This document shows, one piece after another, positions 27,958 through 37,965 of a stretch of 64,000 nucleotides of DNA; the first letter of the stretch is position 1, and the number at the start of each line of letters is the position of its first letter. This DNA is from Rhodopseudomonas palustris HaA2. GTDB lineage: Bacteria > Pseudomonadota > Alphaproteobacteria > Rhizobiales > Xanthobacteraceae. The DNA lies in assembly GCF_000013365.1 (NCBI RefSeq), contig NC_007778.1, positions 1 through 64,000 of the forward strand. Reading direction: 5' to 3'. The notes beneath the pieces are model-generated. The model saw only the letters and a program-made list of their open reading frames with translations, made no database searches and was not told where the DNA came from. The position numbers were made by a program, and so were the translations under genes.

Positions 27958-29199
27958 TCACGACCGGTAGTCGCCGTTGATCGCGACGTATTCCTTGGTG
28001 AGGTCGCAGGTCAGCACCCGGTCGCGGCCTTTGCCCAGACCCAGCCCGACCTTGATCTGGATTTCCGGCTGCTTCATCGCCGCCGAGACTTCCTTCTCGT
28101 CGTAGGACGGGTCGCGCGCGCCGGCTTTCGCCACGCGAATGCCGTTGAACGCAATCGAGAGCTTGTCGCGATCGGCCGGCTCGCCGGCCTTGCCGACCGC
28201 CATCACCACGCGGCCCCAATTGGCGTCCTCGCCGGCGATCGCGGTCTTGACCAGCGGCGAATTGGCGATCGACAGCGCGATCTTTCGTGCGCTCGCCTTG
28301 GAGACGGCGCCGTCGACGATGATCTCGACCAGCTTGCGGGCGCCCTCGCCGTCGCGCGCCACCTGCTCGGCGAGATCGGCCAGCACCGCGTTGAAGGCCT
28401 TGACGAACGCGGTCAGCCGCGGATCGGAGGCCCGCGAAATTTTTGGCGCGCCGTTCTTTGCCGCCGCCCCGGTGGCGAATGCCAGCAGCGTGTCGCTTGT
28501 CGAGGTGTCGCCGTCGATCGTCACCGCATTGAAGGTGTCGGCGACGCCGGCCTTGAGCAGCGCCTGCAGGCACGACGCCGACAGCGGCGCGTCGGTGAAG
28601 ATGAACGACAGCATCGTCGCCATGTCGGGCGCGATCATGCCGGCGCCCTTGGCCATGCCGTTGATCGTGACCTTGGCCTTGCCGAGCTTCACGGTCTTGG
28701 TCGCGACCTTGGGGAAGGTGTCGGTGGTCATGATCGCTTTCGCGGCATCCAGCCAGCCACCCGGCTGCGCGGTCTCGGCGAGCGTGCCGAGCACGCCCTC
28801 GAACTTGGTGGCGTCGAGCGGCTCACCGATCACCCCGGTGGAGGCGAGGAACACTTCGGCCGGCTTGCAGCCGGTCGCCTTCGCGGCGATCGAGGCGGTC
28901 AGCGTCGTCGCCTTGCGGCCGGTCTTGCCGGTAAAGGCGTTGGCATTGCCGGAATTGACCACCAGCACCCGCGCGGTGCCGCCCTTGAGGTTGTCGCGGC
29001 ACCATTCGACCGGCGCCGACGGACATTTCGAGGTGGTGAACACGCCCGCGACACTGGTGCCCGGGTCCAGCGCCACCAGCAGCACGTCGGTGCGGTTCTT
29101 GTAGCGGATGCCGGCCGCGGCGGTGGCGAGGCGGACGCCGGCGAGCTCCGGCAGCGTGGGAACGTTGGTGGGCGCGAGCGGAGAGACTTTGCTGGACAT
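27958..29199 (-). CDS. argJ: Bifunctional ornithine acetyltransferase / N-acetylglutamate synthase
   Basis: Recycles the acetyl group from N-acetylornithine to glutamate in arginine synthesis. The 413-residue protein has the self-cleavage motif STGVIGEPL (Thr is the new N-terminal nucleophile of the beta chain), [10 protein letters not shown], and a C-terminal [16 protein letters not shown] typical of ArgJ. I used the ATG at 29199 ([10 protein letters not shown]). The open frame upstream runs into a palindromic repeat and is not coding. Confidence 0.96.
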   Translation of the reverse strand: MSSKVSPLAPTNVPTLPELAGVRLATAAAGIRYKNRTDVLLVALDPGTSVAGVFTTSKCPSAPVEWCRDNLKGGTARVLVVNSGNANAFTGKTGRKATTLTASIAAKATGCKPAEVFLASTGVIGEPLDATKFEGVLGTLAETAQPGGWLDAAKAIMTTDTFPKVATKTVKLGKAKVTINGMAKGAGMIAPDMATMLSFIFTDAPLSASCLQALLKAGVADTFNAVTIDGDTSTSDTLLAFATGAAAKNGAPKISRASDPRLTAFVKAFNAVLADLAEQVARDGEGARKLVEIIVDGAVSKASARKIALSIANSPLVKTAIAGEDANWGRVVMAVGKAGEPADRDKLSIAFNGIRVAKAGARDPSYDEKEVSAAMKQPEIQIKVGLGLGKGRDRVLTCDLTKEYVAINGDYRS

Positions 29200-29299
29200 C
29201 GGAGCGCTTTCGGCAGGTTCATACGGGCCCCGCGGCGCGGGAGCCCACCCCTGTCTCACAAGCGCATGGCGTTGAGAAGAAAAATTCCGGCCGCGCCGA

Positions 29300-29418
29300 G
29301 TCGTCCCCGCGGAGGCGGGGACCCATAGCCCCTGGCCTTCCCATTGAAGGGAGGTCTCCACCACATTGCCCTCATCGCAAGGCTGCGGCGTATGGGTCCC
29401 CGCCTGCGCGGGGACGAC
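29300..29418. repeat. Long inverted repeat with GTCGTCCCCGC ends
   Basis: GTCGTCCCCGCGGAGGCGGG at 29300 onward is mirrored by a matching segment ending GCGGGGACGAC at 29418. The inner arms are GGACCCATA/TATGGGTCC, with a 63-base centre (29328-29390) without coding features. It lies between the argJ and osmC genes. Confidence 0.85.
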
Positions 29419-29452
29419 ATGTTGATAGACCTGCCGCCGAACGGCGCCCCGC

Positions 29453-29962
29453 TCACACCCGCTCGAGCGACACCGAGACCTTCGGGCCGTTTTTGATGGT
29501 CTGGTACACCACGCAATAGCGCTCGGTGAGCTTCAGCAGCAGGTCGAGCTGGTCCTGCGGCGCATCGGTCGCAACCTCGAGCCGCAGCCGGATGTCGCGG
29601 AAGCCGACCGGCGCGTCCTTGTCGATGCCGAGCGCGCCGCGCACGTCGAGGTCGCCCTCCGCGGTGACGCGGCCATCGGTCAGCGGCAACTCGATCGCGG
29701 TGGCGACCGTCTTCAGCGTCACCCCCGCACAGGCCACCAGCGCCTCCAGCAGCATGTCGCCGGAGCACAGATCGAGCCCGGAGCCGCCGGCCGACGGATG
29801 TAGCCCGGCCTGCGCCGGCCCGCGGCCGGTCTCGAGCCGGCAGGCGATGCCCGGGCCGTCGACCGCGCCTTTGGCCGTCAGCGTGATCAGCGCCGCCGCC
29901 GGGTCGGATTTGAAGCGCTCCTTGAGTGGGGCCTGGGTGGCGCGCAGCGTGGCCGCATCCAT
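29453..29962 (-). CDS. OsmC/Ohr family protein
   Basis: A 169-residue OsmC-like protein, a family that reduces organic peroxides through two Cys residues. Cys residues occur in [10 protein letters not shown] and RYCVVYQTI, the usual positions. A further Cys lies in [15 protein letters not shown] precedes the ATG. It is divergent from glnD. Whether it is a peroxidase or one of the related YhfA-type proteins cannot be told from sequence. Confidence 0.88.
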   Translation of the reverse strand: MDAATLRATQAPLKERFKSDPAAALITLTAKGAVDGPGIACRLETGRGPAQAGLHPSAGGSGLDLCSGDMLLEALVACAGVTLKTVATAIELPLTDGRVTAEGDLDVRGALGIDKDAPVGFRDIRLRLEVATDAPQDQLDLLLKLTERYCVVYQTIKNGPKVSVSLERV

Positions 29963-30130
29963 GACGTCTCTCCCTTGGCTGTTTTCTGGTATCTAATGCC
30001 GGAATTCGGCGCCTGTCACCTGGCATGCGTCCCGCCGGCCCGAACCGACGCATGGCGGGCGATCAGCCGTTCGGCCCTGATCACGCGGAATTTCGTGACA
30101 GCGCGGGCGGCGTCCGATATCCGGAGTCGC

Positions 30131-32929
30131 ATGGACAAAGTCGTGACACCTCAACGGCCGGCCGCCGACGAGCGGTTCGATACAACGCGGATCACCGCCG
30201 ACATCGCGGCGCTGGCCGGGCAGCATGCCGGCAACGAGCCGACGTTCCGCACCGCGCTCGCGCAACTCATGAAGGCCGAACTCGCCAAGGCCCGCGCGGC
30301 GGCCGAGGCGCAGTTGCTGCGTGACCGCCACGGCCGGCGCTGTGCCGAGCATCTGTGCTTCGTCCAGGACGAGATCATCCGGCTGCTGTTCATGGCGGCG
30401 ACTCAATATCTTTACAATTCGCCGACGCCGTCGAGCTCGGAGCGGATGTCGGTGGTCGCCACCGGCGGCTACGGCCGCGGCCTGATGGCGCCGGAGAGCG
30501 ACATCGATCTGCTGTTCATCCTGCCCTACAAGCAGACCGCCTGGGGCGAGCAGGTCGCCGAGGTGATCCTGTATTGCCTGTGGGACATCGGTCTCAAGGT
30601 CGGCCACGCCACCCGCTCGGTCGACGAGTCGATCCGTCAGGCCCGGGCCGACATGACGATCCGCACCGCGATCCTGGAAACCCGCTTCCTGACCGGCGAC
30701 AAGGCGCTGTATCAGGAACTGGTCGACCGCTTCGACAAGGAAGTGGTCGAGGGCACCGCCGCCGAATTCGTCACCGCCAAGCTCGCCGAGCGCGAGGAGC
30801 GGCATCGCCGCTCCGGCCAGTCGCGCTATCTGGTCGAGCCCAACGTCAAGGACGGCAAGGGCGGCTTGCGCGACCTGCACACGCTGTTCTGGATCGCCAA
30901 ATACGTCTACCGCGTTCGCGGCACCAGCGAACTGCTCGAACACGGCGTGTTCGACCAGATCGAATTCCGCACCTTCCGCCGCTGCGAGGATTTCCTCTGG
31001 TCGGTGCGCTGCAATCTGCATTTCGTGACGCGGCGCGCCGAGGAGCGGCTGTCGTTCGACCTGCAGCGCGAGATCGGCGTGCGGCTCGGCTACACCTCGC
31101 ATCCCGGGATGCAGGACGTCGAGCGCTTCATGAAGCACTACTTCCTGATCGCCAAGAAGGTCGGCAATCTGACCGCTATCCTGTGCGCCAAGCTCGAGGA
31201 CCAGCAGGCCAAGCCGGCGCCGGCGCTGTCGCGGATGATGGCGCGGCTGCGGCCCGGCGCGACGCGACGCCGGGTACCCGAGAGCGACGACTTCGTCATC
31301 GACAACAACCGCATCAATTGCGCGATGCCGGACGTGTTCAAGCACGACCCGGTCAATCTGATCCGGATCTTCCGGTTGGCGCAGAAGAACAACCTCGCCT
31401 TCCATCCCGACGCGATGCGGACGGTGACGCGCTCGCTGGCACTGATCAACGCCCAGCTCCGCGACGATCCCGAGGCCAATCGACTGTTCATCGAGATCCT
31501 GACCTCGGACAATGCCGAACAGGTGCTGCGGCGGATGAACGAGACCGGCGTGCTCGGCCGCTTCATCCGCGCCTTCGGCCGCATCGTCTCGATGATGCAG
31601 TTCAACATGTATCACAGCTACACGGTGGACGAGCATCTGCTGCGCTGTGTCGGCAACCTCCAGGAGATCGAGCGCGGCGGCAACGACGAGTTCATCCTGT
31701 CGTCCGACCTGATCCGCAAGATCCGCCCCGACCACCGTGCGGTGCTGTATGTCGCGGTGCTGCTGCACGACATCGCCAAGGGCCAGCCGGAGGACCACTC
31801 CACCGCCGGCGCCAAGGTGGCGCGGCGGCTGTGCCCGCGGTTCGGCTTCAACGCCGCCGACACCGAACTGATCGCCTGGCTGATCGACAAGCATCTGGTG
31901 ATGTCCACCGTGGCGCAATCACGCGACCTGTCGGACCGCAAGACCATCGAGAATTTCGCCGCCGTGGTCGAGTCGGTCGAGCAGATGAAGCTCTTGACCA
32001 TCCTCACCACCGCCGACATTCGCGGCGTCGGCCCGGGCGTCTGGAACGGCTGGAAGGCGCAGCTGTTGCGCACGCTGTATTACGAGACCGAGCCGGTGCT
32101 GACCGGCGGCTTCTCCGAGGTCAACCGCGCCGAGCGCATCCGCGGCGCGCAGGCGGAATTCCGCGCCAATTTCACCGAATGGCCGGCGGCCGAGCTCGAC
32201 GCCTACGTGGCGCGGCACTACCCGGCGTACTGGCTCAAGGTCGAGCTGGCGCGCAAGATCCGCCACGCCCGCTTCCTGCGCGCCTCCGAACAGGCCGGCC
32301 ACAAGCTCGCGGTCAATGTCGGCTTCGACGAGGCGCGCGGCGTCACCGAACTGACGATCCTGGCGGTCGACCATCCCTGGCTGCTGTCGATCATCGCCGG
32401 CGCCTGCGCCTCGGCCGGCGCCAACATCGTCGACGCCCAGATCTACACCACCACCGACGGCCGCGCGCTCGACACCATCTCGATCAGCCGCGAATACGAT
32501 CGCGACGAGGACGAGGGCCGCCGCGCGACGCGGATCGGCGAGATGATCGAGGAAGTGCTGGAAGGCAAGCTGCGGCTGCCCGAAGCGGTGGCGCGGCGCG
32601 CCACCAACGGCCGCGCCAAGCTGCGCGCCTTCGTGGTCGAGCCGGAAGTCTCGATCAATAACAATTGGTCGGACCGCTACACCGTGATCGAGGTCAGTGG
32701 CCTCGACCGCCCCGGCCTGCTGTATCAGCTCACCACCGCGATCTCGAAGCTGAACCTCAACATCGCCTCGGCGCATGTCGCCACCTTCGGCGAACGCGCC
32801 CGCGACGTGTTCTACGTCACCGATCTGCTCGGCGCCCAGATCACCGCGCCGACCCGGCAGGCCGCGATCAAGCGCGCGCTGGTTCACCTGCTCGCCAATG
32901 GCGACGCGGAGCAACAGCCGGCGGCGTGA
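30131..32929 (+). CDS. glnD: PII uridylyltransferase / uridylyl-removing enzyme GlnD
   Basis: Nitrogen sensor that adds or removes UMP on PII proteins in response to glutamine. The 932 residues contain a nucleotidyltransferase motif GGYGRGLMAPESDIDLLF near 111, the conserved EPNVKDGKGGLRDLH, an HD hydrolase motif HDIAKG near 546, and two C-terminal ACT domains (about 735 and 850). The ATG at 30131 is preceded by GGAG. The open frame upstream is not family-like. A GlnD of full length suggests normal PII control of nitrogen metabolism and probably nitrogenase. Confidence 0.97.
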   Translation: MDKVVTPQRPAADERFDTTRITADIAALAGQHAGNEPTFRTALAQLMKAELAKARAAAEAQLLRDRHGRRCAEHLCFVQDEIIRLLFMAATQYLYNSPTPSSSERMSVVATGGYGRGLMAPESDIDLLFILPYKQTAWGEQVAEVILYCLWDIGLKVGHATRSVDESIRQARADMTIRTAILETRFLTGDKALYQELVDRFDKEVVEGTAAEFVTAKLAEREERHRRSGQSRYLVEPNVKDGKGGLRDLHTLFWIAKYVYRVRGTSELLEHGVFDQIEFRTFRRCEDFLWSVRCNLHFVTRRAEERLSFDLQREIGVRLGYTSHPGMQDVERFMKHYFLIAKKVGNLTAILCAKLEDQQAKPAPALSRMMARLRPGATRRRVPESDDFVIDNNRINCAMPDVFKHDPVNLIRIFRLAQKNNLAFHPDAMRTVTRSLALINAQLRDDPEANRLFIEILTSDNAEQVLRRMNETGVLGRFIRAFGRIVSMMQFNMYHSYTVDEHLLRCVGNLQEIERGGNDEFILSSDLIRKIRPDHRAVLYVAVLLHDIAKGQPEDHSTAGAKVARRLCPRFGFNAADTELIAWLIDKHLVMSTVAQSRDLSDRKTIENFAAVVESVEQMKLLTILTTADIRGVGPGVWNGWKAQLLRTLYYETEPVLTGGFSEVNRAERIRGAQAEFRANFTEWPAAELDAYVARHYPAYWLKVELARKIRHARFLRASEQAGHKLAVNVGFDEARGVTELTILAVDHPWLLSIIAGACASAGANIVDAQIYTTTDGRALDTISISREYDRDEDEGRRATRIGEMIEEVLEGKLRLPEAVARRATNGRAKLRAFVVEPEVSINNNWSDRYTVIEVSGLDRPGLLYQLTTAISKLNLNIASAHVATFGERARDVFYVTDLLGAQITAPTRQAAIKRALVHLLANGDAEQQPAA

Positions 32930-33071
32930 GCCGGGCGGGCCGGCAAGCCGGTTCGCCGCATCGTCCTCTGACATCGACCGAGATCACCAGACCGAGCGTC
33001 GCGACGGCGGCGCCGCACGCGGCCGCAGGAAGCCGTGCGCCGATGCGGTTTTCCGCGCCGGCACGACATAT

Positions 33072-33106
33072 TGACAGTATGCTGCCATTTTGGCAGTATA
33101 CTGTCA
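33072..33106. promoter_or_regulatory. Near-perfect 35-base palindrome, likely MarR operator
   Basis: Outer arms TGACAGTAT (33072-33080) and ATACTGTCA (33098-33106) are exact inverts, and inner arms CTGCCA/TGGCAG continue the symmetry with one mismatched pair. The palindrome ends at the first base of the regulator ATG, so binding would block transcription or translation initiation. It is probably the autoregulatory site of the MarR-type gene. Confidence 0.75.
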
Positions 33107-33582
33107 TGACTGATGAAGCTCACGCCCCCTTTGACCACCCCGCCAATGCGCTGGTGCTGGAAGTCTTCCGGCTCAACGGCGCGTTGATCCGGTTCGGCGA
33201 CGCACTGGTGAAGCCGCTCGGCCTCAGCAGCGCGCGCTGGCAGGTGCTGGGCTCGATCGCGCATGGCCGCGGCACGTTTTCGGTGGCGCGGCTCGCCGAC
33301 AATATGGGTCTCGCCCGCCAGTCGGTGCAGCGCATCGTCGACGAATTGGCCGAGGCCGGCCTGGTCGGCTTCGAAGCCAACCCGGCGCACAAGCGCGCCA
33401 AGCTGGTGGTGATGACGCCGCGCGGCGAGCGCGCCTTCGCCCGCGCCACCGACTTGTGGCGGCCGGTCGCCGACGCGATGGCGGGCGGGCTCGCCGCCCG
33501 CGACCTTCGCAAGACCATCGACAACCTCGCGGCCCTGCGGGGCCGGCTGGAAGATCAATCCGAAAACGGGAGTTCAGCATGA
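33106..33582 (+). CDS. MarR family transcriptional regulator
   Basis: A 158-residue winged-helix repressor. The MarR domain contains LSSARWQVLGSIAHG, RLADNMGLARQSVQRIVDEL (recognition helix region) and the wing NPAHKRAKLVVMTPRGE. The start at 33106 is chosen because the operator palindrome ends there; an in-frame ATG at 33079 inside the palindrome is less likely. The stop overlaps the start of the following membrane-protein gene (ATGA), so the two form an operon that the repressor probably controls. Confidence 0.9.
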   Translation: MTDEAHAPFDHPANALVLEVFRLNGALIRFGDALVKPLGLSSARWQVLGSIAHGRGTFSVARLADNMGLARQSVQRIVDELAEAGLVGFEANPAHKRAKLVVMTPRGERAFARATDLWRPVADAMAGGLAARDLRKTIDNLAALRGRLEDQSENGSSA

Positions 33583-34025
33583 TCAGGACGCTTCACCCGG
33601 TTGCCGGGATCATCGCCTTCGTCACCATCCTCTGCTTCTGGCTGTCGACCGTGGTCGTCGAACTCGGCGGCGACCAGGCCAGCATCGCGGCGGTCAAGCG
33701 CGCGATCCTGTGGGGCCTGGTGCTGCTGGTGCCGGCAATCGCGCTGGCCGGCGCCAGCGGCTTCAGGCTCGGCGGCAAATCGCAGCACCCCGACATCGCG
33801 CGCAAGCGCAAGCGGATGCCGGTGATCGCCTTCAACGGCATCGTGGTGCTGGTGCCGTGCGCGATCTTCCTGCAGCAGCGCGCCGCCGCCGGGCTGTTCG
33901 ACCAGACCTTCACCGTGGTGCAGGCGATCGAGCTCATCGCCGGCGCGATCAACCTGGCGCTGCTCGGCCTCAACATCCGCGACGGCTTCCGCCTGAGCCA
34001 CCGCTTCGCGCCGGCGCGGGCCTGA
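33579..34025 (+). CDS. Small four-helix membrane protein controlled with MarR
   Basis: A 148-residue integral membrane protein with four hydrophobic segments (about residues 8-30, 42-62, 82-100 and 114-136). A basic HPDIARKRKRMP loop lies between the second and third. It is translationally coupled to the MarR gene. I do not recognise the family. It could be a small transport or stress-related membrane protein induced by the ligand of the repressor. Confidence 0.8.
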   Translation: MIRTLHPVAGIIAFVTILCFWLSTVVVELGGDQASIAAVKRAILWGLVLLVPAIALAGASGFRLGGKSQHPDIARKRKRMPVIAFNGIVVLVPCAIFLQQRAAAGLFDQTFTVVQAIELIAGAINLALLGLNIRDGFRLSHRFAPARA

Positions 34026-34034
34026 CGCGATGCC

Positions 34035-36800
34035 CTACGTGCCGCGCAAGCGGACGTCGCCGTCGTTCGCCGGCGCGGATGCGGCCTCGCCGTCGAGCGC
34101 GAGCCGCAGCATCCGCGCCAGTTCGGCGCGGCGGTAGGGCTTCGCCAGCATCAGGGATCCGTCCGTGCGGTCGGCCTGCGGCCGCGAGGCGCCGCCGCTG
34201 TAGCCGGAGGTGAACAGCACCTTGAGGCCGGGACGGTGTTTGCGCAGCGCATCGGCGAGCTGCCGGCCGTCGATGCCGCCCGACAGCATCACGTCGGTGA
34301 ACAGCAGATCGAATTCGAGTTCGTCGTACACCAGCACCATCGCCTCCGCGGCGGTGGCGGCGCCATGGGCGGTGTAGCCGAGCCCGGCCAGATCGGTCAT
34401 CACATAGCTGCGCACCAGCACATCGTCCTCGACCACCAGAATGGTCTCGCGCCCGCCTTGCGCCTGCCGCGGAGCGTCGGCATCGGCGGCATCGTCCTGC
34501 GCCGCGGCGCAGGGCAGATACAGCCGGACCGTGGTGCCTGCGCCCTCGTTGCTGCTGATCTCGATGTGGCCATTGGACTGCTTGACGAAGCCGTACACCA
34601 TGCTGAGCCCGAGCCCGGTGCCTTCGCCGACCGCCTTCGTCGTGAAGAACGGCTCGAACACCCGGTCGCGGATCGCGGCCGGAATGCCGATGCCGGTGTC
34701 GGTCACCGCCAGCACGACGTAGCGCCCGGCGACGACTTCGTCGTGCTGATCGGCGTAGCGCTGGTCGAGATCGGCGTTGCCGGCCGCGAGCCGCAATGTG
34801 CCGCCGCGCGGCATCGCGTCGCGAGCGTTGATCGCCAGATTGATCAGGGCGCTGGAGAGCTGCGACGAGTCGGCCAGCGCCGGGCGCAGGCCGGGCGCGG
34901 GCTCGAATTCGACCTCGATGTCGCCGCCGAGCGTCGAGCGCAGCAGCCGCGCGGTTTCCTGCATCAGTGCGTTGACGTCGATGCTGCGCGGCTGCAGCGG
35001 CTGCTTGCGCGCGAACGACAGCAGCCCGTTGGTCAGGTCGCTGGCGCGGGTCACCGCCTGATCGACCATCAGCGCCACGTCCCTGAGCGCCGGGCGGTCG
35101 CTGACGCCTTCGGCGAGGATCTCGATCCCGCCGGTCAGCACCGTGAGGATGTTGTTGAGATCGTGCGCGACGCCGCCGGTGAGCTGGCCGATCGCCTGCA
35201 TCTTCTGTGCCTGGCGCAGTTGCCGCTCGGTCTCCTTCAGCGCGGTGACGTTGCGATAGACGATCACGGCGCCGTCGAAACTCCCATCGGCCTTCTGCAT
35301 CGTGCGCGCGCTGGCGGCAAGTTGCAGCAGCGGCCCGCCGTCGCGCCTGATGCCGATCTCGACATTGTCGAACCCCTCGCCCTGGGAGGCGCGGCGCGCG
35401 GGGCATTCCGTCTCCGCCATCGGTGTCACGCCGTCGGCCCGGAAGCGCTGATACTCGCGTCTCCACGTCTCCGATCCGATGTCCCGGAAATCACCGAAGA
35501 TCGCGTTGGCGGGCGGATTGGCGAACACCCGGCGCCCCTCGGCGTCGATCACCAGCACGGCGTCGGCCATGCTGGCGATGGTCTTGTCGAGCACTTCCGA
35601 CTTGGCGCGCAGCGCCGCGGTCGCCTTGTCGATCTCCTCGACCATCTGGGCGAAAGCGGCGGCCAGGATCTTGGGTTCGCCGCTCAGCCCGGTCGGCAAG
35701 GCGAGCCGTCCGCTCCGGGTGAAACCGGCGACCGCGGCGGTGATCTGCGCCACGGGCCTGGCGAGCGACCGCGACAGCAGCGCCGACAGCAGCACGGCCA
35801 CCAGAGCGGCAACCAATGCGACCGTGATGCTGGTGTTCTCCAGCGCCGTTGCCGGCGCGATGATCTTCCTGAAATCCTGGGTCTCGATCACGCCGACGCG
35901 CAGGCCGCCGACCAGCGGCGCGGTCACGATCGCCGCTCCGACCCGCTTGCCGTCGGGCGCGGTGAGCACCGTGGCGGTGCCTTGCTTGTCGGCCAGCGCC
36001 TTCGCCAGATCGGGGTAATCGTCCTGCCAGCGGCCGGTCTGGCCCGACGGCGTCACCCGGCCGTCGAGCAGATCCAGCAGATAGCGCCCATCGGCACCGA
36101 CGAAATACACCTTGGTGGTGTCGTCGAGCGCGGCGCGGATCCGCTCGAAGGTCGGCCGCAAGTCGAAGTCGAGCACGAGCACGCCGAACGGCGCGCCCGA
36201 CGGCGCCCGCAGCAACGCCGAAATCGAGATCATCGGCACCGGCGCGGTGTCACCGTGGCGGCCCGGGCCGGCGCGGATCGGCGAAGCGTAGACATCCTGC
36301 TCGGGCGGCAGCGCCAGCGTCCGCTCGAACAGTTCATCATCGCCGACGCGCTCGAGTTCGTCGGCCGGCACGACGCGAATGTCGCCGTCCGGTCCGGCGC
36401 GGTCGACGCTGAGCAATTCGCGTCCGCCATCGGCGACGCCGATCAGGCTGAACCGGACGATACTCGGCTTGACGCTCATCTGGCCGGCATAGACGTCGCC
36501 GAGATGGCTGAGCCACTTCGCCGAAGTGAAGTGATCCTGCGGATCGACGCCGCCATTGAGGACGGCCCGAACGATACCCTGATGCCCCGGCAGCGTCCGC
36601 GCGGCGAGAATCTCGTTGTGCAGCACCCGGAGGATCGAATCGAACGCGCCCAGCCGCGCCTTAGCCTGACCGGCGAGACGCGTGAGTTCGGCCGGCACCA
36701 CGGCGCGACCGATATTGTAGTAGGCCAGAACGCCGACCGCCGCCACCGCACAGAGCACAAGTGCCGTCATCGCCAACGTCAGACGCACCGACAGCCGCAT
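34035..36800 (-). CDS. Hybrid sensor histidine kinase with receiver domain
   Basis: A 921-residue membrane kinase. Two membrane helices (about 7-27 and 318-340) enclose a large periplasmic cache-type sensor, followed by a HAMP-like region and a PAS domain. The HisKA box is [16 protein letters not shown] with His near residue 545, and the HATPase has [17 protein letters not shown]-terminal receiver carries Asp in LLFTDVML near 837. No response regulator lies next to it, so phosphate may leave through an unlinked phosphotransfer protein. The start at 36800 ([10 protein letters not shown]) is preferred over an upstream TTG. Confidence 0.9.
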   Translation of the reverse strand: MRLSVRLTLAMTALVLCAVAAVGVLAYYNIGRAVVPAELTRLAGQAKARLGAFDSILRVLHNEILAARTLPGHQGIVRAVLNGGVDPQDHFTSAKWLSHLGDVYAGQMSVKPSIVRFSLIGVADGGRELLSVDRAGPDGDIRVVPADELERVGDDELFERTLALPPEQDVYASPIRAGPGRHGDTAPVPMISISALLRAPSGAPFGVLVLDFDLRPTFERIRAALDDTTKVYFVGADGRYLLDLLDGRVTPSGQTGRWQDDYPDLAKALADKQGTATVLTAPDGKRVGAAIVTAPLVGGLRVGVIETQDFRKIIAPATALENTSITVALVAALVAVLLSALLSRSLARPVAQITAAVAGFTRSGRLALPTGLSGEPKILAAAFAQMVEEIDKATAALRAKSEVLDKTIASMADAVLVIDAEGRRVFANPPANAIFGDFRDIGSETWRREYQRFRADGVTPMAETECPARRASQGEGFDNVEIGIRRDGGPLLQLAASARTMQKADGSFDGAVIVYRNVTALKETERQLRQAQKMQAIGQLTGGVAHDLNNILTVLTGGIEILAEGVSDRPALRDVALMVDQAVTRASDLTNGLLSFARKQPLQPRSIDVNALMQETARLLRSTLGGDIEVEFEPAPGLRPALADSSQLSSALINLAINARDAMPRGGTLRLAAGNADLDQRYADQHDEVVAGRYVVLAVTDTGIGIPAAIRDRVFEPFFTTKAVGEGTGLGLSMVYGFVKQSNGHIEISSNEGAGTTVRLYLPCAAAQDDAADADAPRQAQGGRETILVVEDDVLVRSYVMTDLAGLGYTAHGAATAAEAMVLVYDELEFDLLFTDVMLSGGIDGRQLADALRKHRPGLKVLFTSGYSGGASRPQADRTDGSLMLAKPYRRAELARMLRLALDGEAASAPANDGDVRLRGT

Positions 36801-36946
36801 GCGCCGCTTCCCCCGCCGATTGATCGCAATCGGCGCCGGCACGCTATACGATGGACGCAACGCGCGCCACCGAATCGAGCCGGAATCGCCGATGGTCTAG
36901 TGTTGAGCCCCGCGGCGGCGCAATGCGCCGCGATGGCGCCTCGGAG

Positions 36947-37375
36947 CTAGTCCGGAATCTGGCCGAAGCCGCCGCCCGCCGGCAACGGCTTCAGGCGGAT
37001 CAGCCGGGAATCTTCGACCGCAGCCTGGCGGTGCTTCACCGCCTCGCGATACGCCGGATCTCGGATCATCTCGACGAACGCCGCCACGCTCGGATACTCG
37101 GCGATGAAGACGTGGTCCCAGTGCTCCTGCTGCGGACCGATCAGCATCAGCTCGAACGCACCCTGCCAGACCACCTTGCCGCCGAGCCGCGAAAACACCG
37201 GCTGCGACTCACGGCCATAGGCCGCATAGGCTTCCGCTCCACTCGCCGCGCGGCCGTCCGGGTAGGCGGCACGCGGCTTCAGCCGCACCAGATTGAGCAT
37301 GTGGATCGGCCCCTCCCGGTCGTTGTCGCGAAACTGCGCGAACACCTCCTTGGTCGGATCGATATGCCCGCTCAT
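36947..37375 (-). CDS. DUF1330 family protein
   Basis: A 142-residue protein with the DUF1330 core (GPIHMLNLVRLKPRA, RLGGKVVWQGAFELMLIG, DHVFIAEYPSVAAFVEMI and DPAYREAVKHRQAAVEDSRL). It belongs to a dimeric alpha-beta barrel fold of unknown enzymology. GGGGAGGGG precedes the ATG. The gene stands alone on the minus strand, upstream of the hybrid kinase and divergent from the DUF1304 gene. Confidence 0.9.
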   Translation of the reverse strand: MSGHIDPTKEVFAQFRDNDREGPIHMLNLVRLKPRAAYPDGRAASGAEAYAAYGRESQPVFSRLGGKVVWQGAFELMLIGPQQEHWDHVFIAEYPSVAAFVEMIRDPAYREAVKHRQAAVEDSRLIRLKPLPAGGGFGQIPD

Positions 37376-37458
37376 TCACCCCTCCCCGTTGCGTTGCCCC
37401 GTGTTGGCCGTGCTACTATCACGCGGCTGCCCCTGTTGTCTGCATTCGGAGATTTCGC

Positions 37459-37827
37459 GTGAATGCCGTCGCCAACACCCTGATCGCGCTGGTCGCGGCG
37501 CTGCACGTCTATTTCCTGATCCTCGAGATGTTTCTCTGGACCCGGCCGCTCGGGCTGAAGACCTTCCGCAACACGCCCGAGAAGGCGGCCAGCTCCGCCG
37601 TCCTGGCCGCCAATCAGGGCCTCTACAACGGCTTTCTCGCCGCCGGCCTGATCTGGAGCCTGCTGCATCCCGATCCCGTCGTCGCGCTGCAGCTCGCGAC
37701 GTTCTTCCTCGGCTGCGTGATCGTCGCCGGACTATATGGCGGCTGGAGCGTCAGCAAACGCATCCTTTATGTGCAGGCCGCCCCGGCAGCGCTGGCGCTG
37801 ATACTGGTCTGGCTGGCGCGGGCTTAG
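37459..37827 (+). CDS. DUF1304 family membrane protein
   Basis: A 122-residue protein with four membrane helices. It begins MNAVANTLIALVAALHVYFL and shows the family motif EMFLWTRPLGLKTF, and then NQGLYNGFLAAGL. The function of DUF1304 is unknown. It is a single gene between a DUF1330 gene and an ABC binding protein. Confidence 0.9.
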   Translation: MNAVANTLIALVAALHVYFLILEMFLWTRPLGLKTFRNTPEKAASSAVLAANQGLYNGFLAAGLIWSLLHPDPVVALQLATFFLGCVIVAGLYGGWSVSKRILYVQAAPAALALILVWLARA

Positions 37828-37965
37828 TTGCACCGCACGCGCGATCTGCGCCCTCCGATCCGCGACGACGGCGCCATTGCCAGCGCAGCGGTGCTGATCC
37901 ACACTCCCTGCCAACGGCGGCTCGCAGAAGACCGCCGGTCACGAGCCACAGGGAGTCGACGACCG

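Noticed and set aside
34236-36950. 904-codon open frame opposite the hybrid kinase
   Set aside because: Arg/His/Asp-rich shadow; the kinase on the other strand has full motifs.
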